Shown here piece by piece: positions 26,389 to 34,953 of a stretch of 64,000 nucleotides of DNA. The stretch comes from Halobacterium jilantaiense (GTDB lineage Archaea; Halobacteriota; Halobacteria; Halobacteriales; Halobacteriaceae), in assembly GCF_900110535.1 (NCBI RefSeq), contig NZ_FOJA01000001.1:2639393-2703392 (forward strand). The letters run 5' to 3'. The position numbers were made by a program, and so were the translations under genes. Every line of letters begins with the position of its first letter. The first letter of the stretch is position 1. Below the pieces are notes generated by a model that was not told where the DNA came from, made no database searches, and saw nothing but the letters and a program-made list of their open reading frames with translations.

Positions 26389-26550
26389 ATGAGCGCCAGC
26401 GAGGACATCGTCTTCACCTGTCCCGACTGCGGGGAGACCATGGTGGTCAACCCCGCGATGCGGGACGCGCTCGTGGCCAACGGCTGCGTCGTCTGCGGCG
26501 CGGCCGTCGCCGAGAGCGCCTTCGAAGTCGCGGACGCCCCCCAGGAGTAA
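26389..26550 (+). CDS. Zinc-ribbon mini-protein (DUF7560-like)
   Basis: 53 residues with two zinc knuckles, FTCPDCGETMV and GCVVCGAAV, separated by a short NPAMRDALVANG helix. I associate the pattern with the haloarchaeal zinc-ribbon family DUF7560, from memory. The start at 26389 is the first ATG of a frame whose upstream part is antisense-like. Small zinc proteins of this kind in haloarchaea are often linked to motility or biofilm phenotypes when studied, but this one is not characterised. Confidence 0.75.
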   Translation: MSASEDIVFTCPDCGETMVVNPAMRDALVANGCVVCGAAVAESAFEVADAPQE

Positions 26551-26625
26551 CCACGCTACGGGCACGCTGTTTCTCTCCGTTAGTCGTCGCTGGCCGGCAG
26601 CCACCCCCGGAGCGAGATGGCCAAG

Positions 26626-26632
26626 TATAAAG
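26626..26632 (+). promoter_or_regulatory. TATA-like box before the flavin-split-barrel gene
   Basis: TATAAAG in an A-rich context, about 34 nt upstream of the ATG at 26663. It predicts a transcript start near 26653, which excludes the in-frame GTG at 26648 as start. Confidence 0.55.
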
Positions 26633-26662
26633 ATTATCGAGGGTAAGGTGAGCCAACGACCG

Positions 26663-27121
26663 ATGGCCCTGGACCAACAGACCGAGATGTCGCGGGCGGA
26701 GACGGACGCCTTGCTCGCCCGCCACGAGACCGGGGTGCTGTCGCTGGCGGACGGCGACGAACCGTACGCCATTCCGATTTCCTACGGGTACGACGCCGAG
26801 GCACAGACGTTCTTCCTCCGGCTGGTGTCCACGCCCGACAGCGAGAAGCGGACGTTCCTCTCCTCGTCGCCGCCCGTGCGGCTCGTCGTCTCGGAGGAGA
26901 CCGAGCCCGAGTACCGGAGCGTCGTCGCGAAGGGGACGCTCCGGGAGGTGTCGACCGACGAGATGACCGTCGAGCGCATCGAGCAGTTCGGCGACGCCAA
27001 ACGCCCCCTGTTCGAAATCTGGGGCGAGTCGAAGACCGACCTCCGCATCCAGCTGTACGAACTCGACGCCCACGACATCAGCGGCCGGTACATCGAACTG
27101 GACCCCAGCGAGTACGCGTAA
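26663..27121 (+). CDS. Pyridoxamine 5'-phosphate oxidase-like flavin/F420-binding protein
   Basis: 152 residues of the split-barrel fold: MSRAETDALLARHETGVLSL at the N-terminus, then YAIPISYGYDAEAQTFFLR and PVRLVVSEETEPEYRSVVAKG. The family binds FMN, F420 or haem as dimers; the exact cofactor and reaction are not evident. Common haloarchaeal type with a C-terminal IELDPSEYA tail. The ATG at 26663 is preferred over the GTG at 26648 because of the TATA-like box position. Confidence 0.8.
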   Translation: MALDQQTEMSRAETDALLARHETGVLSLADGDEPYAIPISYGYDAEAQTFFLRLVSTPDSEKRTFLSSSPPVRLVVSEETEPEYRSVVAKGTLREVSTDEMTVERIEQFGDAKRPLFEIWGESKTDLRIQLYELDAHDISGRYIELDPSEYA

Positions 27122-27199
27122 CGCGGTGTCGCCGGTCGCCGCGCGGACCGCGGCGTCCTCCCCGGGATTCTTGTACCGCTGCGTTCCTGTTGTCTGTAG

Positions 27200-27844
27200 A
27201 TGCCCGCCGGTATCCGCGTCACCGTCTCGTTCCCGCGGCCACCGGTCTGTCCCATCGCCGACCTCTCCGAGCGGGCGGGAACCACCGTCGAGGACGTGTC
27301 CACGAGCGTGAGCGTCGACGGCGACCCCGTCACGGAGTTCCTCGTCGACGCCGACGCCGTCCCCGACGACTACGAGCACGACCCAGTGTTCACGTACACG
27401 GACCGCCACCTCTACCGTGTCTGCCACGGCGCTGAGACGACCTGCCCGTGTACGACGCTCGGCGAGTACGACACGCCCGTCGACCGGTTCCACGCGGCCG
27501 GCGGCGACCTCCAGGTCGTCTTCCACGCCCGCGAGTTCGACGACGTGCAGGCCATCGTCGGCGAGTTCCGGTCGCGCTTCGACGACGTGGACATCGAGCG
27601 GCTGGTGCGTGCGCCCACCGGCACCTCGGCCCGCGACACGGTGTTCGTCGACCGCGGCCGGCTCACCGACCGCCAGCTCGAAGTCCTGGAGACTGCCTTC
27701 GACGCCGACTACTTCGAGCGACCGCGCGGCGCGACGGCCCAAGAGCTCGCCGCCGACCTCGGCATCGCGCCGTCGACGTTCACCGAGCACTTGCTGGCCG
27801 CCCAGCGCAAGCTCCTCGGTGACGCGCTCGACACCGACGACTGA
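27200..27844 (+). CDS. Bat-type HTH regulator with cysteine-rich N-terminal domain
   Basis: 214 residues. The C-terminal HTH_10 (about 158-209) is clear: LTDRQLEVLETAFDADYFE, then ATAQELAADLGIAPSTFTEHL. This domain defines the bacterio-opsin activator (Bat) family. The N-terminal domain holds cysteines 17, 75, 82 and 84 (VCHGAETTCPCTTLGEY), which could bind a metal or cluster or act as a redox switch; in related haloarchaeal regulators such domains sense oxygen or DMSO-type conditions. The target genes are unknown; the nearest is the small HTH gene downstream. Confidence 0.8.
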   Translation: MPAGIRVTVSFPRPPVCPIADLSERAGTTVEDVSTSVSVDGDPVTEFLVDADAVPDDYEHDPVFTYTDRHLYRVCHGAETTCPCTTLGEYDTPVDRFHAAGGDLQVVFHAREFDDVQAIVGEFRSRFDDVDIERLVRAPTGTSARDTVFVDRGRLTDRQLEVLETAFDADYFERPRGATAQELAADLGIAPSTFTEHLLAAQRKLLGDALDTDD

Positions 27845-27928
27845 CGCCAGCACAGCCGAGGGGACTTAAACCACCCACGATACTGGGGGTCAGAATACCT
27901 CCCCCCGTGGTGCCTCCCATCGAGTACA

Positions 27929-28321
27929 ATGAGTCAGTCCCAGATGGCACGCGCGACCCGGCAGGACGACGCCGAGGAAACTGTCACAACCACCGAATCC
28001 GTGCAGGGCGTCCTCGACGCGCTCGACGACGAGGAGTGCCGCGCCATCCTCGAAGCCACCAAGCAGGAGTCGCTGACCGCCGCCGAAATCTCCGAGGAGT
28101 GCGACCTCCCCTCCTCGACGGCGTACCGCAAGATCGATCTCCTCGACGATGCCGACCTCCTCACCGAGGAACTCCGCATCCGGCGCTCCGGCAAGCACGT
28201 CAGCGAGTACGCCTGCGCCATCGACGACGTCACGCTCTCCGTCGGCGACTCCGGCGTCGAACTCTCCGTCTCCCACACGGAACCCGCCGTCACCGACCTC
28301 GCGAACCCCTTCGCCGACTGA
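27929..28321 (+). CDS. Winged-helix transcriptional regulator (ArsR-like)
   Basis: 130 residues. A single winged helix occupies about 24-90: VLDALDDEECRAILEATKQ, then SLTAAEISEECDLPSSTAYRKI (recognition helix) and LIRRSGKHVSEYA wing region. The polar C-terminus (DDVTLSVGDSGVELSVSHTE) may mediate dimerisation. No Cys-based metal site is seen, so metal sensing is unlikely. Target unknown. A TATA-like region (GGACTTAAACC) lies about 65 nt upstream. Confidence 0.8.
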   Translation: MSQSQMARATRQDDAEETVTTTESVQGVLDALDDEECRAILEATKQESLTAAEISEECDLPSSTAYRKIDLLDDADLLTEELRIRRSGKHVSEYACAIDDVTLSVGDSGVELSVSHTEPAVTDLANPFAD

Positions 28322-28545
28322 TTCGATGGCCGCACAGCTCGCGGACACCGACGACTACTGACATTCTGCGCTCGTCTCCGCCTGCACGCACCAGCGAACA
28401 GCACCGCCGCTATCCGGGACGACTGTACAGTTGGACAGCCAGCCGGCTGTCGAACGTAACTTCGGTAGGATTGTGCGTGGGTGATGTCCCGAAAGGGGAA
28501 ATCACCGTGCATCGCGGAAGCCTCGGCGGCAACGCCTCGGCGTTC

Positions 28546-28565
28546 GGTGAGCGTGAACGCTCACC
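28546..28565. repeat. Perfect 9-bp-arm hairpin downstream of tRNA-Leu
   Basis: GGTGAGCGT and its reverse complement are separated by only two bases, giving an 8-9 bp stem. It begins 8 nt past the 3' end of the minus-strand tRNA, so it may help transcript ending or 3'-end processing. A second inverted repeat (7-bp arms) lies at 28434-28451. Confidence 0.5.
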
Positions 28566-28572
28566 CGTGCGA

Positions 28573-28657
28573 TGCGTGGGACCGGATTCGAACCGGTGAA
28601 CCTCTACAGGACAGCGCCCTCAACGCTGCGCCTTTGACCTAGCTCGGCTACCCACGC
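28573..28657 (-). tRNA. tRNA-Leu (anticodon GAG)
   Basis: 85 nt, a class II tRNA with a long variable arm. On the minus strand the acceptor stem GCGTGGG pairs with CCCACGC, the anticodon arm is CAGCG-TTGAGGG-CGCTG with GAG in the loop, and the T arm has GGTTCGAATCC. Discriminator base is A; CCA is not encoded. No intron. It reads CTC/CTT leucine codons, the most used in this GC-rich genome. An AT-rich box at 28696-28703 is placed about 40 nt upstream. Confidence 0.95.
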
Positions 28658-28695
28658 TCGCGCGTGCTTTCCGCACTCAACCGTACCCGCCCCCG

Positions 28696-28703
28696 AATTA
28701 AAA
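28696..28703. promoter_or_regulatory. Shared AT-rich box between tRNA-Leu and the DUF420 gene
   Basis: AATTAAAA is the only AT-rich stretch in the gap and could serve as TATA box in both directions: about 40 nt before the tRNA and about 52 nt before the DUF420 start. Confidence 0.4.
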
Positions 28704-28751
28704 CCCCTACGATTCGGCTGTCCCGCGTCTCGGACTCACACGGAAACCGCT

Positions 28752-29342
28752 ATGGGGCGTCCGGCCGAAGCCCGGCGCATGCAAGAGGGGTTCGCGCGCC
28801 GCCACGTTCGGTCGCTGACAGCCGTGCTCTCGGTCGCCTCTATCGCGCTCGTCGTCGCCGCCGTCCGGGGCGTCGTCCCGAGCGGCGCACTCCCGCACGC
28901 CCCGCAGTGGTTCGTCGACGCCATCCCGCCGCTGAACGCCGCCATCTCCGCGGCCGCCATCGGCACTATCGTCGTGGGCGTCCGGAAGATTCGGGCGGGC
29001 AACGTCGACGCCCACCGGAGAGCGATGCTGGCGACGACTGTCCTCTTCTTCGCGTTTCTCGGCCTCTACCTCTACCGGCTCGTCGTCCACGGAACGACGG
29101 AGTTCGCCGGCCCCGAAACCGTCTACACGTTCGTCTACCTCCCGATTCTGGTCGTCCACATGGGGCTGGCGATGGTGTCGATTCCGCTGGTCTACTACGC
29201 CCTGTTGCTCGCCGGCACCCACTCCGTCGCCGAACTCCCCCAGACACGCCACCCGACAGTCGGCCGGTTCGCGGCCGGGGCCTGGCTCGTATCGTTCGCG
29301 CTCGGCATCGTCGTCTACCTCATGCTGTACGTGCTGTTCTGA
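28752..29342 (+). CDS. DUF420-family membrane protein
   Basis: 196 residues with about five hydrophobic helices. Signature parts are IPPLNAAISAAAIGTIVVG, HRRAMLATTVLFFAFLGLYLYR, and YLPILVVHMGLAMVSIPLVYYA with the conserved histidines of the DUF420/YozB family. Such proteins sit in respiratory gene neighbourhoods in other organisms and are thought to assist cytochrome oxidase function, unproven. Start 28752 is the first ATG after the promoter; an in-frame ATG at 28779 is equally possible. Confidence 0.8.
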   Translation: MGRPAEARRMQEGFARRHVRSLTAVLSVASIALVVAAVRGVVPSGALPHAPQWFVDAIPPLNAAISAAAIGTIVVGVRKIRAGNVDAHRRAMLATTVLFFAFLGLYLYRLVVHGTTEFAGPETVYTFVYLPILVVHMGLAMVSIPLVYYALLLAGTHSVAELPQTRHPTVGRFAAGAWLVSFALGIVVYLMLYVLF

Positions 29343-29357
29343 GCGCGTTACAGGCAA

Positions 29358-30179
29358 TCAGGTGTCCGCGGACGCGTTCGCGGGCACCCAGTCCGCGCGC
29401 TCGACCGGTTCGGTGGGTGACCACGTGAACTCGTCGCGGTGCCGGCTCCGGGAGCGTTCGGTCTCTCTGACCCACCCGCGCTCCATCGACAGCACGCGTC
29501 CAGAGGACGCGACGACGATGGTCGCGTCGAACTCCACGAGCGGCCGCTGGCCGCTGTACGTGTCGTTCACTGACTCGAGTGTGGTGCGCCAGCGGCCGTC
29601 GACGTACTCGGTCCCGGAGACTGTGTAGTTCGCGTTCGACAGCGCGGCCTCCAGGACGCGGTCTTTCACCCCGGCGTTCACGACTACGTCGTCGGAGATG
29701 CCGGTCCGGTTCCGGGTTCGAATCGTCACGTTCCCGGTGGTGGCGACGCGGGACACGAGCACGGAGTCGTTCGCCCAGAAGGACTCGTCGAGGGTCGTCT
29801 CGCTCGTCCCGTTCACGGTCCGGGAGCCGTCGAGTGTCCACGAGAAGTAGGTAGCGTTCGGCGAGAGCACCGCCGTCTCGCTCGCTTCCACGGCGACGCT
29901 TCGGTTGCCTACGGTGCCGCTCGTGTCGGTGACGCTGTCGAGGACCGCGCCGTGCTCGACGACGTGGGCGCGGTGCGCGTCCACGAGCGCGGAGACGTTC
30001 TCGATGCCGTCCGCCGAGACGCCAGCCGGGTACTCGGGCGGCCCGACCGTTGTCGTGGCCGGTGTGGCTGTCGGTTCGGTCGCGTCGGTGGTCGCCGTCG
30101 TTGCGGGCCCGTCCGCGCCGCTACAGCCGGCGGTCACGAGCAGCGCCGCGACGGCGACGGTGAGGAGGAGGCGTCGCAC
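29358..30179 (-). CDS. Haloarchaeal lipoprotein (DUF7537-like)
   Basis: 273 residues. A signal peptide with the lipobox LLVTAGC (Cys19 lipidated) is followed by a Thr/Ala-rich linker of about 30 residues, then a beta-rich extracellular domain with many Asn-X-Thr/Ser sequons (NATY, NGTS, NDSV, NYTV), suggesting N-glycosylation. The fold resembles LppX/LolA-type lipoproteins and I recall the family as DUF7537. The start is at 30179, with a TATA-like GCTTATGCC (minus) about 28 nt upstream. Surface anchored; ligand unknown. Confidence 0.8.
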   Translation of the reverse strand: MRRLLLTVAVAALLVTAGCSGADGPATTATTDATEPTATPATTTVGPPEYPAGVSADGIENVSALVDAHRAHVVEHGAVLDSVTDTSGTVGNRSVAVEASETAVLSPNATYFSWTLDGSRTVNGTSETTLDESFWANDSVLVSRVATTGNVTIRTRNRTGISDDVVVNAGVKDRVLEAALSNANYTVSGTEYVDGRWRTTLESVNDTYSGQRPLVEFDATIVVASSGRVLSMERGWVRETERSRSRHRDEFTWSPTEPVERADWVPANASADT

Positions 30180-30344
30180 ACGCCACCGTTCTCGGTTCCC
30201 GAGGCATAAGCCATCCGACGCTGTACAGCGACTGCAACTCTGTGCGGCGCGTTCACACTTGTTTCGACTGTCTCACTGTCGGTTTCGTTCCCGCCGCCCG
30301 CGGCGAGAGCATCCCCCAACCCACACCGGACACCCAGAACGGTG

Positions 30345-31817
30345 TCAGTCGTCAGCGACCGAGTCGACGTCCGGCCGCTGGACCGGGCGGTCGGTCGCCT
30401 CGCCGTCGACCTCGTAAGGGTACTCGCCGGTGACACAGCCCGCACAGAGGTCGGCGCGGCTCTTCCCGATGGCCGCGGTGACGGCGTCCAGCGAGAGATA
30501 CGAGAGGCTGTCAGCGCCGACCTCCGCGGCGATGTCGTCGGCGGTCCTGTCGGCGGCGATGAGCTCGTCTCTGGTCGCCATGTCGATGCCGAAGTAACAG
30601 GGCGCTTGAATGGGAGGCGCGCCGATGCGGACGTGGACCTCCTCGGCACCCGCCTCCCGTACGAGGTCGACGAGCTGGCTGCTCGTCGTGCCGCGCACGA
30701 TGGAGTCGTCGATGATGGTGACGGACTTCCCCTCGACGGTAGACTTGATGGGGTTGAGTTTGAGGCGGACGGCGCGCTCGCGGGCCTCCTGTGTCGGCAT
30801 GATGAACGTCCGGCCGACGTAGCGGTTCTTCATCAGGCCCTCGGCGAAGTCGACGCTCTCGCCCTCCTGCTGGGCCTGCTCGGCGTAGCCCGAGGCGAAC
30901 GCGCGTCCCGAATCCGGAACGGGCATCACCACGTCGCTGTCGACGCCGGCCTCCTGCCAGAGCTGGCGACCGAGTTCCCGGCGGACCTCGTAGACGAGTT
31001 CCTCGTCGATGACGGAGTCCGGGCGCGCGAAGTAGACGTACTCGAAGAAGCAGTGGGCGGTGTTGTCGACGTCGACGAGCTGGTGGGAGTCGAACCCGCC
31101 GCCGTCCTCGTGAAGCACGACCAGTTCGCCGGGGCGGACGTCTCGGACGACTTCGCCGCCGACGGTGTCGATGGCGGCGGACTCGCTGGCGATGATGTAG
31201 CCGTCGTCGAGCTTTCCGATTACGAGCGGTCGGTTTCCTCGGGGGTCCCGGACGCCGAGCACGGTGTCGTCGTGCATGATGGTCAGCGAGTACGACCCGT
31301 GGATGCGCCCCATCGTGGCTTCGACGGCGTCGACGATGTCGGCGTCGAGGAGGTTCCGGGCGAGGTCGTGGGCGATGACCTCGGTGTCGCCGTCGCTCGT
31401 GAACGCGTGGCCGCTGCCCGCGAGTTCGTCGCGGAGCTCGTCGGCGTTGACGAGGTTGCCGTTGTGGCTCAGGCCGAGCGCGCCGCCCTTGAACGAGACC
31501 GAGAACGGCTGTGCGCAGGACTCGTCGACGCTGCCCGCCGTCGGGTAGCGGACGTGGCCGATGGCAGCCGGCCCGTGGAGGGCGTCGATGTCGTCCTCGT
31601 CGAAGGCGTCCCCGACGAGGCCCATGCCGACGTGCTGGTGTTGCTGGAAGCCGTCGTGGGAGACGATGCCAGCGGACTCCTGACCGCGGTGCTGGAGCGC
31701 GTACAGGGCGTAGTACGTCGGCAGGGCGGCGTCGCGGTCGGCGAGCGACGCGCCGACGACACCGCACTTCTCGGTCGGGTGGTCGAACTCGGGTGGGTCC
31801 GAGGGGCCCCCTTGCAT
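30345..31817 (-). CDS. purF: Amidophosphoribosyltransferase PurF
   Basis: 490 residues. The N-terminal glutaminase nucleophile is Cys18 (EKCGVVG), so a 17-residue propeptide would have to be removed. GIVSHDG, HVRYPTAGSV and SHNGNLVN belong to the Ntn glutaminase. The PRPP motif VTIIDDSIVRGTT is at 366-378. Cys256, Cys407, Cys458 and Cys461 match the four ligands of the 4Fe-4S cluster of the Bacillus-type enzyme. It makes phosphoribosylamine, the first step of purine synthesis. Start 31817 fits a TATA-like box near 31850. Confidence 0.97.
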   Translation of the reverse strand: MQGGPSDPPEFDHPTEKCGVVGASLADRDAALPTYYALYALQHRGQESAGIVSHDGFQQHQHVGMGLVGDAFDEDDIDALHGPAAIGHVRYPTAGSVDESCAQPFSVSFKGGALGLSHNGNLVNADELRDELAGSGHAFTSDGDTEVIAHDLARNLLDADIVDAVEATMGRIHGSYSLTIMHDDTVLGVRDPRGNRPLVIGKLDDGYIIASESAAIDTVGGEVVRDVRPGELVVLHEDGGGFDSHQLVDVDNTAHCFFEYVYFARPDSVIDEELVYEVRRELGRQLWQEAGVDSDVVMPVPDSGRAFASGYAEQAQQEGESVDFAEGLMKNRYVGRTFIMPTQEARERAVRLKLNPIKSTVEGKSVTIIDDSIVRGTTSSQLVDLVREAGAEEVHVRIGAPPIQAPCYFGIDMATRDELIAADRTADDIAAEVGADSLSYLSLDAVTAAIGKSRADLCAGCVTGEYPYEVDGEATDRPVQRPDVDSVADD

Positions 31818-32010
31818 ACCCTCGCCTTGCGGACACCACCCGGTAAAGCTTCCGCAACCGTGTCGAAATCACTCACTTATGGCGAGTAAGTATACACGAA
31901 CGTGCTATCTTCTGGTCGGGGAGACGGACGCGTCGCTATCTGGTGCGGCGGATGTCTGTGTACACGGCGCTGCGGCTACGCAGTGAGAGACCCGAGAGAG
32001 GAGAAACCGT

Positions 32011-32187
32011 TCAGTTGTCGCCGGTCTTGCCCTGCCAGTCGTAGCCGCGGCGCTTCGCCGAGTCGCCGAAGCCACAGGAACTACAGACCTTCTTCTTCGT
32101 GTGGTAGGACTTCTCGCCGCACCGCCGGCACTTCGTGTGCGTCGTGGTGTTCTTCTTCCCCTGGCTCGGGGTTCCTGCGCCAGTCAT
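32011..32187 (-). CDS. rpl37e: Ribosomal protein eL37 (L37e)
   Basis: 58 residues. A C2C2 zinc finger: [14 protein letters not shown] and [11 protein letters not shown], with a basic body ending [11 protein letters not shown] structural protein of the archaeal large ribosomal subunit. Its ATG overlaps the stop of the LSm gene by 4 nt, the conserved haloarchaeal LSm-L37e arrangement. Too short for many ORF filters but unmistakable. Confidence 0.96.
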   Translation of the reverse strand: MTGAGTPSQGKKNTTTHTKCRRCGEKSYHTKKKVCSSCGFGDSAKRRGYDWQGKTGDN

Positions 32188-32366
32188 GGTTTGATGGTGA
32201 CGACGTTGTCGCCACGGATAATCGTTGTGTCTTCGCCTTCGATGACGACGTTCATGTGCTGGTCGTAGCCCGTGAGGACGCCTGTGAACTCCTCGCCGTC
32301 CTTCAGTCGGACGGTGACAGTCTCCTCGAGGGACTCCTCCAGCACGTCCAGTGGTCGGCCGCTCAT
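32184..32366 (-). CDS. LSm / Sm-like archaeal protein
   Basis: 60 residues, the minimal Sm fold. Sm1: [26 protein letters not shown]; Sm2: [10 protein letters not shown]. It forms a heptameric ring that binds U-rich RNA and contacts tRNA and small RNA pathways. Start 32366 (MSGRPLDVL); an upstream ATG at 32393 would add nine residues not typical of the family. Overlaps the eL37 start by 4 nt. Confidence 0.95.
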   Translation of the reverse strand: MSGRPLDVLEESLEETVTVRLKDGEEFTGVLTGYDQHMNVVIEGEDTTIIRGDNVVTIKP

Positions 32367-32451
32367 ACTCGTACGGGCGGCGGTGGCGTCCATAAGCGTA
32401 CCGGACCGCTCCCGGCCGGCGAAAACGCCACAGAGACCACCGTGAGCCGGG

Positions 32452-33510
32452 TCAGAACTCGACGGCGAACGAGTCGCGGTCGCTCGCCCGCGCCGCGAAT
32501 GCCGCCAGCAGGTCCGCGCCCGCGGTCAGGTCCGCGGTGTCGACGACCTCGGCGGGCGTGTGCATGTAGCGGTTCGGCACGCCGAGGTTCGCCGTCGGGA
32601 CGCCGCCCTGGGCGGTGAAGAACGCGTCGGCGTCGGTGCCCGTCGTGAGCCGCTGGGCCTCCACCTGGAGCGGGAGGTCGCCGTTCTCCGCCGCCTCCCG
32701 GAGTTCGGCGACGACCTCAGGGTGGTTCGCGGCCCCGCGGGTGACAGTCGGGCCGTCGCCGAGCGCCACCTCGCTGGCCCGGTCTGCGGGGTAGTTCGGG
32801 TCGTCGGCGGCGTGCGTGACGTCGACCGCCACGACGGCGTCGGCGTCGAGGTCGAAGGCCACCATCTTCGCGCCTTTCGTGCCGAGTTCCTCCTGAACTG
32901 TGCTCACGGCGTAGACGGTGGCGTCCACGTCGTTCGCCACGGCGCGCCGGAACCCCTCGGCCGCGACCCAGAGGCCCGCCCGGTTGTCGAGCCCCCGGGC
33001 GTTCAGCCGGCTCCCGGCGAGGTCCTGTGTCTCTGCGACGACGATTCCGGGGTCGCCGACCGAGACGAGGTCGCGGGCTTCGTCCTCGTCCGCCGCGCCG
33101 ATGTCGACGTGCTGCTCGGTGACCGACGGCACTCCCTCGTCTTTCTTCCCGCGGAGGTGGACCGCGGCCTGTCCGACGACGCCGTTCACGGGGCCGTCGT
33201 CGGTCTCGATTCGGATCTGACTGCCCCGGGTCACCGTCTTGTCGAGGCCGCCGACCGGCGAGATGCGGAGGAAGCCGTCGCCGGAAATCTCGGAGACGGC
33301 GAACCCGATTTCGTCCGCGTGGCCGGCGAACGCAACCGACGTGTCGCCGCCCTCGTGGACGGCGACCGCGTTGCCGTACGCGTCGGTCTCCACGCGGTCG
33401 GCGTACTCGCCGACGTACTCTACCCAGGCTCGCTGGGCGGCGGTCTCGTGGCCCGACGGCCCTCGGGCCGCCAGCAGGTCTTCCAGGAACGCGCGTCGCG
33501 TCTCGTCCAT
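32452..33510 (-). CDS. M42-family metallo-aminopeptidase
   Basis: 352 residues of the M42 glutamyl-aminopeptidase/TET type. Metal ligands and catalytic residues are in FAGHADEIGF (His, general Asp), GLDNRAG (bridging Asp), VQEELGTKGA (catalytic Glu pair), AVDVTHAAD (Asp) and NRYMHTP (His). TET proteases are dodecameric and trim peptides made by the proteasome. Start 33510 (MDETRRAFLEDL). Endoglucanase labels sometimes given to this family are not supported. Confidence 0.92.
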   Translation of the reverse strand: MDETRRAFLEDLLAARGPSGHETAAQRAWVEYVGEYADRVETDAYGNAVAVHEGGDTSVAFAGHADEIGFAVSEISGDGFLRISPVGGLDKTVTRGSQIRIETDDGPVNGVVGQAAVHLRGKKDEGVPSVTEQHVDIGAADEDEARDLVSVGDPGIVVAETQDLAGSRLNARGLDNRAGLWVAAEGFRRAVANDVDATVYAVSTVQEELGTKGAKMVAFDLDADAVVAVDVTHAADDPNYPADRASEVALGDGPTVTRGAANHPEVVAELREAAENGDLPLQVEAQRLTTGTDADAFFTAQGGVPTANLGVPNRYMHTPAEVVDTADLTAGADLLAAFAARASDRDSFAVEF

Positions 33511-33599
33511 AGACTCCGTCCGCGCCGGTCCCCAATCAACTTCGGGGATGCGGGTCCGCGAGTCGCGCCACAACGGCTAAATGCTCACATGGCGAACAA

Positions 33600-33881
33600 A
33601 TGAGCATGGGAATCCTCGAACTCCACTTCCACGAGTCCGACTTCAACTTCGCGCCGTCCGTCGGTGCCAACGACGACGACGACATCCTCGAGTCGAACAG
33701 CGAGGACGGCACGATGCTCGAACCGGACAGCGACCCCGACGACGGCGGGGCCGGCGCGCTGCTCGCGCTCGGCGTGCTCGTCGTACTGGGCGTGCTCGTC
33801 GGCCTGCGCCGCCGCCGCAACGGCGGCAGCGAGGAGGGCGGCGAGTACGGCGAGGACGAGGAGATTTCGATTTCGGCCTGA
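33600..33881 (+). CDS. Single-pass membrane protein with acidic N-domain
   Basis: 93 residues. Begins MSMGILELHFHESDFNFAPS, then an acidic low-complexity stretch (DDDDILESNSEDGTMLEPD), one membrane helix (about 50-68, ALLALGVLVVLGVLVGL) and a basic-then-acidic tail (RRRRNGG...). A haloarchaeal small-protein type I have seen but cannot name. An alternative ATG is at 33606. It is divergent from the M42 peptidase gene. Function unknown. Confidence 0.65.
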   Translation: MSMGILELHFHESDFNFAPSVGANDDDDILESNSEDGTMLEPDSDPDDGGAGALLALGVLVVLGVLVGLRRRRNGGSEEGGEYGEDEEISISA

Positions 33882-33927
33882 CCGCCACCCCCGGAAGGGA
33901 TTTGCGTCCCGAAGCCCGACGTTCTGT

Positions 33928-34884
33928 ATGACGATTCTCGACAGCGCGCGCGCCGTCGCCGACGCCGAGGGCGACGGCGCGGTCGACTGGGACGCCGTCG
34001 CCAGCGCCGCGAAGGCCGCCACGCCGCCCGGCAGTCTCGACCTCGGGCCCGGCGAGGCCGACGCGTACGCGGCCGACGTGCGCGACGCCCGCGGCCGCAT
34101 CCGCGAGGTGTCCGGTCTCGACTTCGACGTCCCGGAGACCGTCGAACTCCAGACCCGCCACCACTGGGTCGACGCGAACGTCGCGACGTTCCGGCGCGCG
34201 TTCGAGCCGCTGAACGAGCGCGCGTCCGTGCTCCCCGGCGTGGCTCGCGCCCTCAACACGGCGACGACGGCGGGCGCGCTCGCGTTCGTCTCCCGGAACG
34301 TCCTCGGCCAGTACGACCCGCTCCTGCTCGCCGACGGCGACGACGCCCACGCGCTGTACTTCGTCCACCCGAACATCGTCCGCGTCGCGGACAGCCTCGA
34401 CGTCGACTTCGAGCGGTTCCGGCGCTGGATCGCGTTCCACGAGGTCACGCACGCCGCCGAGTTCGGTGCCGCGCCCTGGCTCCCCGACTACCTCGAATCC
34501 CGCATGGAGGCGGGCATCGACGCGCTCGGCGACGGCGACCTCCGGACGGAGGCGTTCGACGAGCTGAACGTCGCGATGACGGCCGTCGAGGGGTACGCCG
34601 AACTCCTCATGGACGAGGCGTTCGACGGCGAGTACGCCGACCTCCGGCGCAAACTCGACGCCCGCCGCCGACAGGGCGGCGGCCCCATCAACGACCTCGT
34701 GAAGCGCCTGCTGGGGTTCCAGCTCAAGCGCGAGCAGTACGAGCGCGGCAAGGAGTTCTTCACCTACGTCGCCGGCGAGCGCGGGCTCGAGGGCGCGTCG
34801 GTCGTCTGGGACGACCCCGAGTACCTCCCGACCGACGACGAACTCGACGTGCCGCCGCGCTGGCTCGCCCGCGTTCCCGCGTAG
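33928..34884 (+). CDS. Zinc metalloprotease-like protein (DUF2342 / F420-associated family)
   Basis: 318 residues. The zinc motif HEVTHAAEF (HExxH) is near residue 171 and a downstream Glu (AVEGYAELLMDEA) is a likely third ligand. This is the zincin-like family known as DUF2342, often listed as coenzyme F420 biosynthesis associated from its phylogenetic pattern; the reaction is not known. The start at 33928 follows the small membrane gene by 46 nt, so co-transcription is possible. Confidence 0.85.
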   Translation: MTILDSARAVADAEGDGAVDWDAVASAAKAATPPGSLDLGPGEADAYAADVRDARGRIREVSGLDFDVPETVELQTRHHWVDANVATFRRAFEPLNERASVLPGVARALNTATTAGALAFVSRNVLGQYDPLLLADGDDAHALYFVHPNIVRVADSLDVDFERFRRWIAFHEVTHAAEFGAAPWLPDYLESRMEAGIDALGDGDLRTEAFDELNVAMTAVEGYAELLMDEAFDGEYADLRRKLDARRRQGGGPINDLVKRLLGFQLKREQYERGKEFFTYVAGERGLEGASVVWDDPEYLPTDDELDVPPRWLARVPA

Positions 34885-34953
34885 CTCTCGGGGCTGTGGC
34901 GTGCGTCGACCGACCCGGGGTTCTATTGCATTCGGTGTGGTACCATCCCGCAG

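Noticed and set aside
30342..31889. 515-codon plus-strand frame
   Set aside because: Antisense to purF, with the Val/Asp/Arg pattern of a mirrored reading frame.
32452..33510. Endoglucanase
   Set aside because: Old annotation for M42 proteins; metal ligands and length fit aminopeptidase.
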